A stretch of DNA of 5,182 nucleotides from Planctomycetaceae bacterium (GTDB taxonomy: Bacteria > Planctomycetota > Planctomycetia > Pirellulales > Thermoguttaceae): assembly GCA_031257725.1 (NCBI GenBank), contig JAIROD010000836.1:1-5182 (forward strand). Direction: 5' to 3'. A program made the translations under genes and the position numbers. The notes beneath the pieces are model-generated. The model did no database searches and was not told the DNA's origin. It saw nothing but the letters and a program-made list of their open reading frames with translations. Of the stretch, positions 1-5,092 are shown one piece after another. The stretch's first letter is position 1; each line of letters begins with the position of its first letter.

Positions 1-25
1 TAAAGCATACGGTTAATAAAGTGTC

Positions 26-38
26 ATCCCTGCGGGAT
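26..38. repeat. Small GC-rich hairpin (ATCCC-TGC-GGGAT)
   Basis: This is a perfect 5-bp inverted repeat with a 3-nt loop. It has no T run on either side, so it does not look like an intrinsic terminator. Its form, a short GC stem with a 3-nt loop in a spacer, resembles the other palindromes at 159-182 and 4347-4363. It may be a single copy of an extragenic palindromic repeat family. Confidence 0.35.
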
Positions 39-50
39 TAGACAATAGAA

Positions 51-84
51 TCATTCAAACCAAATGCAATTGGTACATGAATGA
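51..84. repeat. Two-part inverted repeat, TCATTCA...TGAATGA
   Basis: The outer arms TCATTCA (51-57) and TGAATGA (78-84) are perfectly complementary. They enclose a second stem, ACCAA (59-63) with TTGGT (70-74), around a 6-nt loop. The result is a 12-bp hairpin with a small asymmetric internal loop. It could be an operator or an RNA hairpin for a gene outside the window. The right arm belongs to a 12-mer, TGAATGATGAGA (78-89), that recurs at 5115-5126 beside the outer inverted repeat. Confidence 0.4.
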
Positions 85-158
85 TGAGAAAACGGATTGA
101 TGATAAAATAGACAGTTACAGGACAAACCTTCCTGGTGTCAGTTAAATCTCAACCGGC

Positions 159-182
159 GCGACCGTCCAGCGGACGGATCGC
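159..182. repeat. REP-like palindrome (CCGTCC-AGC-GGACGG core)
   Basis: GCGA plus CCGTCC (159-168) pairs with GGACGG (172-177) and TCGC (179-182). The loop is AGC and position 178 is a single bulged A, giving a 10-bp stem. It is distinctly more GC-rich than its surroundings and has no following T run on either strand. The form fits a repetitive extragenic palindrome rather than a terminator. Only one copy lies in this window, so its repetitive nature is inferred. Confidence 0.5.
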
Positions 183-269
183 CTACCTCGCAATTTTCTA
201 CTTTAATTGACCTAATTGAACAACCAGCCTGTGAACGCTAGGAAAAATTTGGAAAGTGCAGTTAATAAA

Positions 270-294
270 TTAATAGTTAATAGTTAATAGTTAA
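270..294. repeat. Heptanucleotide tandem repeat (TTAATAG)x3
   Basis: Three perfect copies of TTAATAG (270-290) are followed by a partial TTAA. On the minus strand this reads (CTATTAA)n and sits at the tail of the repeat element at 289-392. The tail of the right-hand 84-bp array (GTTAACTATTAATTAATAG) has one related copy at the equivalent place. The heptamer is therefore probably the variable end of that element, and its copy number may vary by slippage. Confidence 0.6.
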
Positions 295-392
295 ACGACG
301 GGGTTTACCCTGTGTTTGGGGGTTAAGTCTAATAATGCGGGGCAAGCTCACGCTGTTAACTTTCAGTCCATTCTGAATTATTAGAGATTCCC
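289..392 (-). repeat. Decayed inverted copy of the composite 84-bp repeat element
   Basis: Read on the minus strand, this has the same order as the element at 4733-5095: a GGGAAYCTCTAATA leader (379-392), one 84-bp-type unit (289-366) and the CTATTAA tail. By hand alignment the unit differs from the first right-hand unit at 8 of about 77 positions, with one inserted base. It shares that unit's private CGAAAGTTAAC-type junction (here CTTTC after GTTAAC on the plus strand). Six of the eight differences read as C to T on the plus strand. They disrupt both hairpins found in the intact units, so this looks like an old copy drifting toward AT. It begins about 55 bases past the gene's stop codon, in the same direction as the gene. 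Confidence 0.8.
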
Positions 393-447
393 AAAGGTTG
401 AAACAAAATAGACCGTTATAGACAGACGACTGAATAGTTACGAAAGA

Positions 448-3400
448 TCACAAAGCATTTTTCACTTTTGCTAAGTTTTTCTTTTTCGGTAAATAGATTT
501 CGCGTTTTGTTACAACTAATCCGGGATGGCTGTGTAACATTTTTGCTGTTAACTGTAACTTGATAATTTTAAGATCGTCGCGTAAATAAGAGGAAATTTC
601 ACATAATTTTGTTTTGCCGTTGAATTTTCTTTTTAATAGTTCAACGATAATATCGCTTAATGTTTGTGGTGCGGATATATTGTTTTTGAAACCATACGCA
701 AGGCGTGTGTTCCCAAAAGTGAGGACAGATTCCGATCTCAATAACAAAGAAAATAGAAGATCAGACGTCCATGGTATTCTATGAGCCAGTTTGGGAAGTT
801 TACTCTTACACTTAGACAGTAATTGATCGACTCTTGCATACAGTTCCCCATGTGAAATACAATGATTCCAATAATTCTTCGCAACACGGAGCATGGAGTC
901 TTGTTTTGTTTGATTCCAACCTAAGGAATTAAGATGAACAATTAATCCTGCTTCATATCTTACCAGTGATGTAAAATGAATATAGGTACTGCTATATTGT
1001 TGGGAATGAATACCGATTTCCAGTGCATAATGTTTTAATGCCCTGTTACTGACAACATTTTTTTTCTGGGCAACCCAATCTTCCAGAATATCAATATTTC
1101 TTCTTTCATGTCTTTCCTTTGTAACACTAATACAAGGACTCCGCATAAAAGCAACTCCGAGCATGTCGCGTGCTTTCAGACAGGTGTGGAGCGCATGCAC
1201 GGAAGGAATCCCCGCCGCAATACATTCAGATTGATATTCATCAAAAATGGTGTACAGCGAAATATAAGGAGATTTAACCTTTTTGAGTAATCGTTTCAAT
1301 TTCTGCTCCATGGCGGGAAGGAGCGGATTATCTAAAGGAAGATGTCTTCGGTGTGCATAAACACCGCCGCGTTCCCAAAGAAAAACATCTTTTTGGTCAA
1401 TACTCAAAACAGTAGCGGCTGTATTGACTTGCTTTTCAGTAAAACGTTTCTCTCCCAGACGATAATGTATAAGATCCAGAATTTCCTTGACACTAAGAGG
1501 ATGCGTTGATCTTTTAAGTACATTAACGACCCTTTTTTGCATGGAATTGCCTTTAAGTTGAAAACTTTCATCCTCACTAAACAGTTGAAAATACAACGGA
1601 TCGGAAAGACACTTCCAGTCTAAAAAATGTTCGGAAATTCGCGGAGGCAAGTCAACACATTCCGAACAACATGTATTCAAAAGCGTTGCAAGAAAATTTT
1701 TACGCCGCATGACTGTTTCTTGGTTTGCTTCTTCAGTCAAACTCAATATTTGTGTAATCAAAGGTCCGCATTTTACACAAGGATAAGACTTTATTGAGTA
1801 GTATCCTTTTCCATGATTTACAATTTTATCGATCACCCGATCAAGTAAAAATTTGACAAATGATTGAGTACAATCCTGTTCCGGCCAATTGTTGTCGGCT
1901 GCCAATTGTGCGGTAATTTCGCGGATGGGAGCAAATCCTCCGAGTGTTGCCAATGATTTTTCCAACATTTGACCAACTTCGGCAAAGAGACCGTGAATAG
2001 CAGCAAGATCGGATTGATTTTTATAGTTGGTTTCAATCTGGCGAATACGTTCACGAGTTATTCCGTATATTTGGGCGATTTGTTCCAGTGTTTTTCCGCA
2101 AACGCGATGCACCGCGATAACAATAGTTCGATCCGATTGAATATAACGTTTCAACAAGGAAACAAGAAATGTTTCCGGCGCGGATTTATCAAGCGGCAAT
2201 AACGGAGGCGGGAAAATAGAAGACGGAATGGTTGTTTGAGCCGATTTGATCTGTGTTGAATTAATCTGTGTGAAATTGTTCGGTGTGGAATTGTTCGGTG
2301 TGGAATTGATCTGTGTGAAATTGTCCGGTGTGGAAAGGAGAAATTCTTGAATCCTCGTCTGAATCTCCGCAATTTTTGATTTTGAACAATATCTCAAAAG
2401 TAGAAGGTGTGAGCATGTTGTTAACAAAAGTTTCCCCAGTGAATGAATATCAATTTGTTTGACTATTGGCAACGCAGGTTTCGGAATAATTGAATTCAGA
2501 GGAGTATTCGGTAAAAATGTTTCATGAAACGCTGTTTCGGAAAAATTTCGGTTATGCTTTCCTCCAAAAAAAGGCAACGCAGATAAAGACTCTTTATTCA
2601 TTTCCCGTTTCCAACCTTGCTCTCTTTCGTCATGAACAGAAAAGTCAAAGCGATTGGGCAACTCTAAACATGATTTAAGTAATTCATACTGTGCGGATCG
2701 GATTGCCCGAGCCGTCTGATCATTTGGAGCTAATTTCATAATATCTTCCAATGAGACCGAAAGAAAATCTTTTGCGGTTTCAAAATTATTAAGACATAAT
2801 TTCACAACATTGTTTTGAGTTTTATTTCTTTGACAATAGAATAAGATATTGAAATAAGAGGGAACCGTACACAAAAATTCGATTGGCGTATATCGGCGTT
2901 GCCATTCGGATTGAATGTGCCGTAAGGCGGGATACTCTTCCGGAATGGCGAAAAAGAGGAAATCCCGTAACGAATGAACGGTATGTTGCTGAAGTAAGGT
3001 ATTTTGCTGAAGTAACTCGTCGGCGATATCGGAAAGACCGCCGGAAGCCAACGGTTCGGAGGCAAGAAAATTATTCAAGGGATTTCCCGTTCCATGAGCA
3101 AGTTGAGAAAATTCACTTTGTATTTGGTAAAGTTCTTCATAATCCTCCTGTATCTGGGTATAAGAAAGTTTGAGGATATTCAGATTGAGTTTGGTTAACT
3201 CGCTTATTCTTGTGATGCCAAGATTCCACAATGTTTCCTTGGCATGCGAAGTCAAATCCAATAAAAAAACCGAATATTCACCGTCGTAGGAAAAATCGGA
3301 AAAAGAATCAATTTTGGCACGAACAATTTTTGTACGAACTTCCTTTTGTTTGGAAAAAAGGGAGTTTAAGGTTCCTATCCCGATATTGGGAATATTATTA

Positions 3401-4005
3401 ATTTGATGAAAATCAAAACAGGCAAGGTCCTGCCAACTTGAGATATGAAACTTGATGAGGATTTTTTTTTCACGAGGGTTCAAGGGAAACATCAATACGG
3501 AATATTTTTCCGGCGAGAGGGGTGAAATAGCCGTTGGATGATCCAGTACAATTTGTTTTTGACTTTGGGTGAGAAGGTAATGAGTTTTCTCACCAAACCC
3601 TTTGGGCAATGTTATTTTTGACAAGTCAAGGTTTAAGAAATCGCCGACAGTCGGAACATGCAACAAGGCGAGTGCTTTATATTCTTTGTAGGAGAGTTTG
3701 AGATTCTGTATTGGAGATTGCGGTGTTAAAAGGTGTGCTTCATTGTGTTTACCGGTCAGTTGTTCTTCACAAATTCGTTTTTGCAACAATTGAAGTCTTG
3801 TAACGGTTGTTTCGCCATATCCGCGAAGAGCAAGCAATTTTGAGAAATCATAACTGCAAAAAGCATCAACGGATGTAATTTTTAAATCTTCCAGTGCATG
3901 CTTTTCCCGAGCCGGTAGATTTCTGATGATAAAAGAAAATCTATTTTTTTCCTTTTGCTCAACTGAATAACTTTCCAAATCGCTATCGAAATAGGGTTCT
4001 TCCAT
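448..4005 (-). CDS. Large alpha-CTD-like/sigma region 4 multidomain DNA-binding protein
   Basis: This is an intact reading frame of 1185 residues from ATG at 4003-4005 to TGA at 448-450. An in-frame TTG at 4015-4017 would add four residues, but ATG is preferred. No clear Shine-Dalgarno precedes either start. Residues about 29-78, 102-148 and 173-218 are helix-hairpin-helix repeats of the RNA polymerase alpha-CTD type, with the pattern LPAREKHALEDLKITSVDAF...LRGYGETT. Weaker copies lie near 247-286, 400-442 and 520-557. Residues 558-592 form a Ser/Thr/Asn/Gln linker of seven 5-residue repeats. Residues 613-662 match sigma-70 region 4, with an HTH KTLEQIAQIYGITRERIRQIE. C743, C746, C780 and C783 form two CxxC pairs that could bind zinc. 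Winged-helix, HARE-HTH-like segments follow near 670-740 and 822-886, and further HTH-like stretches near 892-962, 966-1040 and 1111-1176. No signal peptide, membrane segment, sigma region 2 or catalytic motif is seen. The protein is probably a cytoplasmic transcription regulator or RNA polymerase-associated factor. The sigma R4 call is firm; the exact role is inference. Confidence 0.9.
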   Translation of the reverse strand: MEEPYFDSDLESYSVEQKEKNRFSFIIRNLPAREKHALEDLKITSVDAFCSYDFSKLLALRGYGETTVTRLQLLQKRICEEQLTGKHNEAHLLTPQSPIQNLKLSYKEYKALALLHVPTVGDFLNLDLSKITLPKGFGEKTHYLLTQSQKQIVLDHPTAISPLSPEKYSVLMFPLNPREKKILIKFHISSWQDLACFDFHQINNIPNIGIGTLNSLFSKQKEVRTKIVRAKIDSFSDFSYDGEYSVFLLDLTSHAKETLWNLGITRISELTKLNLNILKLSYTQIQEDYEELYQIQSEFSQLAHGTGNPLNNFLASEPLASGGLSDIADELLQQNTLLQQHTVHSLRDFLFFAIPEEYPALRHIQSEWQRRYTPIEFLCTVPSYFNILFYCQRNKTQNNVVKLCLNNFETAKDFLSVSLEDIMKLAPNDQTARAIRSAQYELLKSCLELPNRFDFSVHDEREQGWKREMNKESLSALPFFGGKHNRNFSETAFHETFLPNTPLNSIIPKPALPIVKQIDIHSLGKLLLTTCSHLLLLRYCSKSKIAEIQTRIQEFLLSTPDNFTQINSTPNNSTPNNFTQINSTQIKSAQTTIPSSIFPPPLLPLDKSAPETFLVSLLKRYIQSDRTIVIAVHRVCGKTLEQIAQIYGITRERIRQIETNYKNQSDLAAIHGLFAEVGQMLEKSLATLGGFAPIREITAQLAADNNWPEQDCTQSFVKFLLDRVIDKIVNHGKGYYSIKSYPCVKCGPLITQILSLTEEANQETVMRRKNFLATLLNTCCSECVDLPPRISEHFLDWKCLSDPLYFQLFSEDESFQLKGNSMQKRVVNVLKRSTHPLSVKEILDLIHYRLGEKRFTEKQVNTAATVLSIDQKDVFLWERGGVYAHRRHLPLDNPLLPAMEQKLKRLLKKVKSPYISLYTIFDEYQSECIAAGIPSVHALHTCLKARDMLGVAFMRSPCISVTKERHERRNIDILEDWVAQKKNVVSNRALKHYALEIGIHSQQYSSTYIHFTSLVRYEAGLIVHLNSLGWNQTKQDSMLRVAKNYWNHCISHGELYARVDQLLSKCKSKLPKLAHRIPWTSDLLFSLLLRSESVLTFGNTRLAYGFKNNISAPQTLSDIIVELLKRKFNGKTKLCEISSYLRDDLKIIKLQLTAKMLHSHPGLVVTKREIYLPKKKNLAKVKNAL
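2020..2169 (-). other. Sigma-70 region 4 HTH domain within the large protein
   Basis: The encoded segment (residues about 613-662 from the ATG) carries the signature TLEQIAQIYGITRERIRQIE. This corresponds closely to the -35-recognition helix-turn-helix of primary sigma factors (TLEEIG..FGVTRERIRQIE). The usual preceding RE-x-ILxxRFGL helix is only loosely kept (DRTIVIAVHRVCGKT). There is no sigma region 2 or 3, so the protein cannot melt a promoter as a complete sigma factor. Confidence 0.85.
2230..2334 (-). repeat. 15-bp in-gene tandem repeat encoding a 5-residue linker repeat
   Basis: Seven consecutive 15-bp units encode STPDN, FTQIN, STPNN, STPNN, FTQIN, STQIK and SAQTT (residues 558-592). 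They separate the alpha-CTD-like N-terminal half from the sigma R4 domain. The composition (Ser, Thr, Asn, Gln, Pro) suggests a flexible, disordered spacer. Units alternate between an STPNN and an FTQIN type. The DNA repeat is an exact multiple of three, so gain or loss of a unit would keep the frame and only change linker length. Confidence 0.8.
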
Positions 4006-4084
4006 TTTTGTGACCAATTACTAATGAGAATTTATTTTCATAAACTTTTTTCTATAAAACGGCTTATGAAAAAATTAAAAATAC

Positions 4085-4112
4085 AGTATATCCGAACAGC
4101 AATTCCTGCAAA
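4085..4112 (-). promoter_or_regulatory. Candidate promoter for the large gene
   Basis: On the minus strand, TATACT (4085-4090) is a 5/6 match to a sigma-70 -10 box. TTTGCA (4107-4112) lies 16 bases upstream as a possible -35. Transcription would begin near 4078 and leave a leader of roughly 70 bases before the ATG. A second candidate farther up has TGTTATACT (extended -10, 4241-4249) with TTGCTT 16 bases upstream of its TATACT. In DNA this AT-rich such matches arise by chance, so this is weak. Confidence 0.25.
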
Positions 4113-4172
4113 CCATAGCAATGCCATACCAATTTGGCAACCACGATTAGTATGCAATTCCCTGCAAACTAT
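4099..4172. repeat. Imperfect direct repeat, about 18 bp, period 55
   Basis: GCAATTCCTGCAAACCAT (4099-4116) and GCAATTCCCTGCAAACTAT (4154-4172) differ by one inserted C and one substitution. Flanking bases show weaker similarity (ATGCCAT against TTGCCAT). They lie about 95-170 bases upstream of the gene start and could be paired regulator sites or remnants of a duplicated spacer repeat. The upstream -35 candidate lies in the gene-proximal copy. Confidence 0.45.
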
Positions 4173-4264
4173 CGCTGAGGTATTGCCATCAACGATGAAC
4201 ACCTCAACAAAGTGGAAAAAACTACGAAAAACGAAAAAAAAGTATAACATCAAAAAAGAAAAAA

Positions 4265-4323
4265 GCAATAGGCGGACATCTCGAAAGCATTCAATTTTTT
4301 ATTTTCAACCTATTAATTAATAG
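4265..4323 (-). repeat. Left arm of the outer inverted repeat bounding the repeat island
   Basis: The reverse complement of this segment matches 5085-5142. CTATTAATTAATAGG is followed by two variable bases, then GAAAATAAAAAATTGAATG exactly, then a looser GAGATGYCCRCCT. The inner end carries a perfect 14-bp palindrome, CTATTAATTAATAG (4310-4323), which is also present at the inner end of the right arm. The arms enclose about 760 bp. Such an arrangement would suit a mobile-element end or a repeat inserted twice in opposite directions, but no transposase lies between them. Confidence 0.75.
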
Positions 4324-4449
4324 ACCTTTTCGCTAACCGCAGGATCGCACGCGTCCCGCGTGCATGAGTTAGCGCAAATGTCTCATTTCCCATTAACTCT
4401 GGGGATGCACGCGGGACGCGTGCGTTCCTTCGGTGTGCGAAAAGGTCTA
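4321..4449. repeat. 129-bp imperfect palindrome with 45-bp arms
   Basis: The left arm (4321-4365) and the reverse complement of the right arm (4405-4449) match at 41 of 45 positions, with a 39-base central spacer. The outer 13 bases (TAGACCTTTTCGC) and inner 20 bases are perfect. Each arm also contains its own perfect 7-bp hairpin: GCACGCG-TCC-CGCGTGC at 4347-4363 and the mirror GCACGCG-GGA-CGCGTGC at 4407-4423. The left part can further pair CGCTAAC (4331-4337) with GTTAGCG (4368-4374). Alternative folds therefore compete. There is no T run, so a terminator role is not evident. Confidence 0.85.
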
Positions 4450-4650
4450 TTTAGGGAAGCCCCTAAACCATTTAGGGAAGCCACAAACCGAAAATTGGCA
4501 CGCCCAAAATGAAAATTGGCACGCCCAAAATAGAAATTGGCACGCCCAAAATGAAAATTGGCACGCCCAAAATGAAAATTGGCACGCCCAAAATAGAAAT
4601 TGGCACGCCCAGAATGAAAATGGGAACGCCCAAAATGGAAATCGGCGTTC
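4449..4650. repeat. 21-bp tandem repeat array
   Basis: Seven well-conserved units (4490-4636) contain the core ATTGGCACGCCCAAAAT. They are preceded by two diverged units with the same 21-base spacing (ATTTAGGGAAGCC at 4449 and 4470) and followed by a partial eighth unit. Units begin GAA, GAA, AGA, GAA, GAA, AGA, which shows a 63-bp higher-order period. Four reading frames stay open through the array simply because 21 is a multiple of three and the unit lacks stops. The changes between units alter the encoded residues, and no start has a ribosome binding site, so I treat it as non-coding. Confidence 0.85.
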
Positions 4651-4651
4651 A

Positions 4652-4663
4652 CCCGTCGTTAAC
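4652..4663 (+). repeat. Fragment of the 84-bp unit tail
   Basis: CCCGTCGTTAAC is identical to the tail of every 84-bp unit (for example 4822-4833). It sits directly after the 21-bp array, with no hairpin upstream. It may be a truncated 84-bp unit into which, or next to which, the 21-bp array expanded. The match is short, so chance or a shared binding site remains possible. Confidence 0.45.
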
Positions 4664-4732
4664 AACCAAACGAAAACGTCATTGTCTCTTTGGTTTTAAT
4701 CTTTTTAACGCGAAATACACGAAATAACAAGA

Positions 4733-4756
4733 GGGAACCTCTAATATGCAGCATTT
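4733..4756 (+). repeat. Leader of the 84-bp repeat element (GGGAACCTCTAATA)
   Basis: This precedes the first 84-bp unit. The first 14 bases match 13/14 with the minus-strand leader at 379-392, and the link to the unit is partly alignable as well. A third, partial copy, TGAATTATTAGAGATTC, lies at 5165-5181 in minus orientation. The conserved leader shows that the array has a defined left boundary. Confidence 0.65.
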
Positions 4757-5092
4757 ACCGAAAGTTAACGGCGTGGGCTTGCCCCGCGTTGTTCGGCTTA
4801 ACCCCCAAACACGGGGTAAACCCCGTCGTTAACTAAATTGACCGAACGTTAACGGCGTGGGCTTGCCCCGCGTTGTTCGGCTTAACCCTAAAACACGGGG
4901 TAAACCCCGTCGTTAACTAAATTTACCGAACGTTAACTGCGTGGGCTTGCCCCGCGTTGTTGGGCTTAACCCCAAAACACGGGGTAAACCCCGTCGTTAA
5001 CTAAATTGACCGAACGTTAACGGCGTGGGCTTGCCCCGCGTTGTTCGACTTAACCCCCAAACACGGGGTAAACCCCGTCGTTAACTATTAAT
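4757..5092 (+). repeat. Four tandem copies of an 84-bp structured repeat
   Basis: Units start at 4757, 4841, 4925 and 5009, with an exact 84-base period and only a handful of differences. Each unit contains two stem-loops. Hairpin A in the first unit pairs 4767-4777 with 4783-4793 around a 5-nt loop, 11 bp including three G-U pairs. Hairpin B is a perfect ACGGGG-TAAA-CCCCGT (4811-4826), conserved in all four units. GTTAAC palindromes flank the pair of hairpins at alternating spacings of 64 and 20 bases. The G-U pairs become A-C mismatches on the other strand, so hairpin A would fold best in plus-strand RNA or single-stranded DNA. Every frame of the unit meets stops, so it is not coding. The last unit passes into CTATTAATTAATAG. 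Confidence 0.9.

Larger units (their letters stand above)
1..447. other. Non-coding spacer downstream of the large gene
   Basis: I see no convincing coding region here on either strand. The spacer contains small hairpins (26-38, 51-84, 159-182), a TTAATAG heptamer tract (270-294) and an inverted, decayed copy of the repeat element found at 4733-5095. A near-identical 14-mer (AAAATAGACNGTTA) occurs at 105-118 and again at 405-418. There is no clear rho-independent terminator (GC hairpin followed by a T run) in minus orientation after the stop codon at 448, so the end of the transcript cannot be placed. Confidence 0.6.
4018..4264. other. AT-rich upstream spacer of the large gene
   Basis: This stretch lies between the gene start and the repeat island. 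It is strongly AT-rich, with A runs on the plus strand near 4216-4264. Open frames on both strands here are biased to Phe/Ile/Lys, lack ribosome binding sites and run into the repeats, so I do not call them genes. It holds a weak candidate promoter and a short direct repeat, listed separately. Confidence 0.5.

Noticed and set aside
159..182. Intrinsic terminator for the large gene or a neighbour
   Set aside because: The hairpin is strong, but neither strand has a T run after it, and it lies over 260 bases past the gene's stop codon.
1108..3173. Short open frames inside the large gene on both strands
   Set aside because: They are out-of-frame shadows of the intact 1185-residue gene with no domain or start signal of their own.
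4003..4017. Upstream TTG start at 4017
   Set aside because: The ATG four codons downstream is the better start codon. The extra residues (VTK) belong to no domain, and neither start has a clear ribosome binding site.
4038..4268. Possible 76-residue membrane protein on the minus strand just upstream of the large gene
   Set aside because: It needs a TTG start in the outer inverted repeat, is Phe-rich because of A/T runs, has no ribosome binding site and resembles no family I recognise.
4024..4320. 98-residue plus-strand frame
   Set aside because: Its Lys/Ile-rich composition follows the AT-rich DNA, its end runs through the outer inverted repeat, and no recognisable domain is present.
4383..4665. 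Minus-strand open frames with FHFGRAN or FSFWACQ repeats
   Set aside because: These are the same 21-bp repeat read in reverse, with no start context and no conserved non-repeat domain.
4433..4727. Plus-strand open frames giving heptapeptide repeats (NWHAQNE or MKIGTPK)
   Set aside because: They exist because the 21-bp repeat has no stops in several frames. No ribosome binding site is seen, frames on both strands are equally open, and unit differences change residues in each frame.
4757..5092. CRISPR array
   Set aside because: The 84-bp units are identical throughout and have no unique spacers between short repeats. The 21-bp array also has no spacers, and no cas gene is present.
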